Positions 41,539 to 44,150 of a stretch of DNA of 44,150 nucleotides are shown piece by piece. The stretch comes from Campylobacterales bacterium (GTDB lineage: Bacteria > Campylobacterota > Campylobacteria > Campylobacterales > Nitratiruptoraceae), in contig JALVTF010000027.1 of assembly GCA_027024145.1 (NCBI GenBank), forward strand, positions 1-44,150. The letters are read 5' to 3'. The first letter of the stretch is position 1; every line of letters begins with the position of its first letter. The notes beneath the pieces are model-generated. The model saw nothing but the letters and a program-made list of their open reading frames with translations. It searched no databases and had not been told where the DNA came from. Both the position numbers and the translations under genes were made by a program.

Positions 41539-42447
41539 ATCAAAGAGAGGTTCGTACAATTCTATCGCCGATTCGCCCGCAGCGACATTGAACGCGCGAT
41601 AGAGCTTTTTGCGATTTTCGGCGGCTTCGAAGAGATCTGCGACCCCGCCGCTACCGTAGAGGAAAATCTACGCAGACTTTTAGCAAACTTCGAAGCGATC
41701 GAATCGTCTCTTCGGCATATAGACGAACATCTCCTCTCCGCCTTCGCCACGGGAGATCGCAAAATAGATAGCGCGATCAAGAAGAGCTTTCTCAATGATA
41801 CGAGCGGCTACCGCTCACTCCAAGAACTCTTTCGTGCCCAAATGCTTGAAAAGATCCCCTCACGTGAAAAACTTCCGCCCAAAGTCCATCCCAAACAGAA
41901 GCGTAAAAAGGAGCTGCGCCGCTATAAAATCCAGAACAAAGTACGCTTCACCAAACCCTTTTATCGCTTTTGGTACCGCTATATCTACCCCGCACGCGAT
42001 CTGATACTATCTGGACAGATCGAAGAGGTGCTACACTTTATTCTCGCAGATCTCGACAATTTCGTCAGTCTCACCTTCGAAGAGCTCTCCAATGAATTGC
42101 TCAAAGAGCGTTTTTGCGAGGTTCTTAGCAGCGGCAGCTACTGGGATCGCAAAGTGGAGCTCGATCTATTACTGGAGCTACCAGACGGCGATGTGATAGT
42201 GGGTGAATGCAAATGGAAAAACTCCAAAATTTGCAAAAAGACCCTCACATCACTGCAAAAAAAGGCGGCCATCGCGGGCTTTGCGCCCCGCTACTATGCA
42301 CTCTTTTCCAAAAGCAGCTTCTCCAACGAACTACTCAAAAACCGCGAGCCCAATATCTTGCTGTTTGATTTAGAAGACTTCAAAGAGTGGAGCGAAGAGG
42401 AGGCCTATAAAAAACGGGAGAAGAAGCCCTACTCTTTCGAATTTTAG
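41539..42447 (+). CDS. DUF234-domain protein with PD-(D/E)XK-like motif; non-canonical start
   Basis: An open frame from 41506 to 42447 encodes about 302 residues. The C-terminal part (VELDLLLELPDGDVIVGECKWKNSK) matches the DUF234 region of COG1672-type proteins, with a D...ExK nuclease-like motif. The N-terminal AAA ATPase of longer relatives is missing. No ATG, GTG or TTG is in frame before 41842, yet the upstream part reads as ordinary protein (FVQFYRRFARSDIERAIELF...). AAAAGGGGA lies just before ATC at 41539, which I take as the start; an ATG-to-ATC change is equally possible. If translation began at 41842 only 201 residues would be made. Function unknown. Confidence 0.7.
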   Translation: MKERFVQFYRRFARSDIERAIELFAIFGGFEEICDPAATVEENLRRLLANFEAIESSLRHIDEHLLSAFATGDRKIDSAIKKSFLNDTSGYRSLQELFRAQMLEKIPSREKLPPKVHPKQKRKKELRRYKIQNKVRFTKPFYRFWYRYIYPARDLILSGQIEEVLHFILADLDNFVSLTFEELSNELLKERFCEVLSSGSYWDRKVELDLLLELPDGDVIVGECKWKNSKICKKTLTSLQKKAAIAGFAPRYYALFSKSSFSNELLKNREPNILLFDLEDFKEWSEEEAYKKREKKPYSFEF

Positions 42448-42459
42448 CTATAAAGGAAC

Positions 42460-42568
42460 AAAAATGCTCTGCAAACAGATTGACTGACACGCTTTGGCCC
42501 GATGGGTCGAATGGCGATAGCTTCGGGGTACCCATCGTGGACAACCGCGTGGAAGGAGATCTCGTTTG
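42460..42568 (-). ncRNA. candidate structured small RNA, about 110 nt
   Basis: A 13-bp inverted pair (42464-42476 with 42564-42576, one G-U) encloses nested stems CACGC/GCGTG (42488-42492 with 42547-42551), CGATGGGT/ACCCATCG (42500-42507 with 42530-42537) and CGAA/TTCG. On the minus strand TATAAT (42575-42580) lies just upstream and TTTTT (42460-42464) just downstream of the outer stem, as for a small RNA gene with a rho-independent end. The SRP, 6S and common riboswitch signatures are absent. The outer arm overlaps the -10 by two bases. A MITE-like element or extended dnaE terminator are alternatives. Confidence 0.5.
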
Positions 42569-42587
42569 CAGAGTATTATAAGAGAAA

Positions 42588-44150
42588 TTAGGCCACCTGC
42601 ACACCGAGATTCGCAGCCTCTTTGGCAAACTCACTATTGACGAAAACCTGCGATTCGATCTCCACCTCTTGAAGTTTGGAGGTGATGACCAGCTTGAGAG
42701 GTTTTTTGCCCGGATGCTTGAGTGCTAAATGGTAGAGCTCCTCGAGCCTTGCGATTTCATGGGAGAGATCGAGTTTGATCACCAGCGGCTCTTCGTAGCG
42801 CTCCTCTATCGTGGTTTGCACCTTCTCGCCCTTGGCCTCTTCGAGGCTCATGATCTTGTCACAGCGAATGCGGGTGAAACTCTCGTTTTTGGTCACGTAG
42901 ACCTTGAATGCCACCGGTTTTTCCAGATCCATACGCTCGAGCTCTTCGAGCTTGTCGCTAAAGAGCATCATCTCGATACTGCCGTGCAAGTCCATGATGG
43001 TAACGATGCCGAACTTGTTGCCCTTGTTGCTGATTTTGGTCTTGATCTCTTCCACTTTTCCTACAAAGAGCGCTTCGGAAGAATCCGCGATATTCTCCAG
43101 ATCACTCGAGAGGGTATAGTCGATCTGCTCGAGTTCAGAGCGAAACTGATCGAGAGGATGGCCCGAGACATAAAAGCCCAATGTCTCCTTTTCAAACTCC
43201 AAAATCTGCTTGAGCTCATACTCGCCCATATCTTCGAGCTCGATCTTGATGTCGGTGAGCTCCGCCATATCTCCAAAGAGCGAATTCTCGGCCATCTTCT
43301 TGGCACGTGCTATCTCGTGGGAAGTCTCGACGATGCGCTCGAGGTTGAGAAGCAAAGTCCTGCGCGAATAGCCGAAACTATCCATCGCTCCCGATTTGAT
43401 GAGGGATTCGAGCACCTTTTTGTTGACTTTGTTGGGATCGATTCTTTGTAAGAAATCATCGAGACTGCTAAAGGCACCCTCTTTGCGAGCATCCAGGATA
43501 CTCAGCACCGCAGTTTTTCCCACCCCTTTGATAGCACCCAAGCCAAAGAGGATCACATCCTCTCCATCGATCGTAGTGGCGCTAAACTCCAGAGCCGAGC
43601 GGTTCACATCGGGTGGCAAGAGCTTGATGCCCAAACGCTTGACCTCATCGACGTACTTGACGATCTTATCGGTGTTGTCCTGTTCGCTGGTGAGCAAGGC
43701 CGCCATGAATTCTTGGGGATAGTAGGTCTTGAGATAGGCTGTTTGGAAGGTGATCATCGCATAGGCTGCGGAATGTGATTTGTTGAAGCCATATCCTGCG
43801 AACTTTTCGATTAGCTCAAAGAGAATTTCACTCTTTTTGGCATCAAACCCCCGCTCGCTGGCGCGCTTGACAAACTCTCTTTTGTACTCCTCCATCAAAT
43901 CGCGCTTCTTTTTCCCCATGGCGCGGCGGATAATATCTGCTTCACCGAGGCTAAAACCCCCGATGGTCTGCACGATCTGCATTACTTGCTCTTGGTAGAC
44001 GATCATCCCGTATGTAGGCTCCAGGATCTCGCGCAGCTCCTCGAAACTCACCTCTTCGAAAGGATAGTAAACCTTTTTGCGGCCGTGCTTGCGCTCGATG
44101 AAGTCATCAAGCATCCCCGACTCCATCGGGCCTGGACGATAGAGCGCTAG
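42588..44150 (-). CDS. dnaE: DNA polymerase III alpha subunit, C-terminal part (runs off right edge)
   Basis: The visible 520 residues begin inside the gene (LALYRPGPMESGM at the window edge) and run to the natural stop at 42588. YEEVSFEELREILEPTYG-type sequence, GEADIIRRAMGKKK, FAGYGFNKSHSAAYAM, and FGLGAIKGVGKTA (helix-hairpin-helix) are followed by an OB-fold region (VGKVEEIKTKISNKGNKFG) and the C-terminal tau/beta-binding domain. This is the replicative polymerase catalytic subunit. The PHP and most of the palm domains lie outside the window. The stop is followed directly by the small-RNA candidate. Confidence 0.97.
   Translation of the reverse strand, partial: LALYRPGPMESGMLDDFIERKHGRKKVYYPFEEVSFEELREILEPTYGMIVYQEQVMQIVQTIGGFSLGEADIIRRAMGKKKRDLMEEYKREFVKRASERGFDAKKSEILFELIEKFAGYGFNKSHSAAYAMITFQTAYLKTYYPQEFMAALLTSEQDNTDKIVKYVDEVKRLGIKLLPPDVNRSALEFSATTIDGEDVILFGLGAIKGVGKTAVLSILDARKEGAFSSLDDFLQRIDPNKVNKKVLESLIKSGAMDSFGYSRRTLLLNLERIVETSHEIARAKKMAENSLFGDMAELTDIKIELEDMGEYELKQILEFEKETLGFYVSGHPLDQFRSELEQIDYTLSSDLENIADSSEALFVGKVEEIKTKISNKGNKFGIVTIMDLHGSIEMMLFSDKLEELERMDLEKPVAFKVYVTKNESFTRIRCDKIMSLEEAKGEKVQTTIEERYEEPLVIKLDLSHEIARLEELYHLALKHPGKKPLKLVITSKLQEVEIESQVFVNSEFAKEAANLGVQVA

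Noticed and set aside
42464-42487. Seven-codon mini-ORF starting ATG CTC TGC after AAAGGAAC on the plus strand
   Set aside because: Too short, and it lies wholly within the outer stem of the structured element; nothing supports translation.
42464-42576. SRP (4.5S) RNA gene in the structured region after dnaE
   Set aside because: Length and long-hairpin shape fit, but the conserved GGUC...GGAAGGAAGCAGCC core of the SRP apical domain is absent on both strands.

Overview
The window is chromosomal DNA of a free-living member of the Campylobacterota (Epsilonproteobacteria). This rests on gene content and order: a murJ-cysS-ABC exporter-pyrD-M16 protease-dapA-SDR-pgsA series of the kind I remember from Campylobacter and Helicobacter; a thiL/truD neighbourhood; a RibBA whose C-terminal half has lost its zinc cysteines; and a succinate/fumarate oxidoreductase made of SdhA, SdhB and a CCG-domain SdhE. 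GC content looks to be near 50 percent, which fits a sulfur- or hydrogen-oxidising environmental lineage better than a host-adapted one. The genus cannot be fixed from sequence alone. No tRNA, rRNA, CRISPR array, insertion sequence or prophage was seen.

Layout. 1-3.0 kb (minus): 5' part of a small membrane protein, then ruvA-ddl-HI0933-type flavoprotein. 3.0-15.8 kb (plus): MFS transporter, murJ, cysS, MsbA-type exporter, pyrD, M16 protease, dapA, FabL-type enoyl reductase, pgsA, rseP and a YggS protein, nearly all overlapping or abutting. A MntA/HepT toxin-antitoxin pair on the minus strand sits between the exporter and pyrD. 15.8-18.7 kb (minus): thiL, a Phd-like/PIN toxin-antitoxin pair, truD and a small protein. 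18.8-22.4 kb: sdhABE. 22.4-25.4 kb: a small membrane protein, a superoxide reductase-like protein, family 4 uracil-DNA glycosylase, a periplasmic protein of unknown role and a YbgC thioesterase.

25.5-38.1 kb is the accessory heart of the window. It has an OmpR-family response regulator; a nine-CXXCH lipoprotein cytochrome; a divergent seven-gene operon (ABC permease, ABC ATPase, a heme-copper-oxidase-like membrane protein with an incomplete copper site, another polytopic membrane protein, YceI, a CXXC-less redoxin-like protein, a metallophosphoesterase); and, converging on it, an operon of outer-membrane barrel, short phosphate-binding-type protein and sensor kinase. The cytochrome gene and the seven-gene operon diverge from a 149-bp region. 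It carries two oppositely facing 16-bp sites, TTCAT-N6-TTCAT, identical at 14 of 16 positions, each exactly 10 nt upstream of a TACAAT or TACGAT hexamer. I read the locus as one two-component-controlled extracytoplasmic electron-transfer or metal/redox-stress system. It is the best candidate for an undescribed system here.

38.2-44.15 kb (mostly minus): DUF481 outer-membrane protein, ribBA, a bacterial archaemetzincin, a zinc-ribbon protein, a SYLF-domain protein, a DUF234 protein on the plus strand with no canonical start codon, a probable structured small RNA of about 110 nt, and the C-terminal part of dnaE running off the right edge. Several genes (MFS, murJ, uracil-DNA glycosylase, the 99-residue membrane protein) have a -10-like hexamer only 6-7 nt before their ATG and no Shine-Dalgarno sequence, which suggests leaderless mRNAs.
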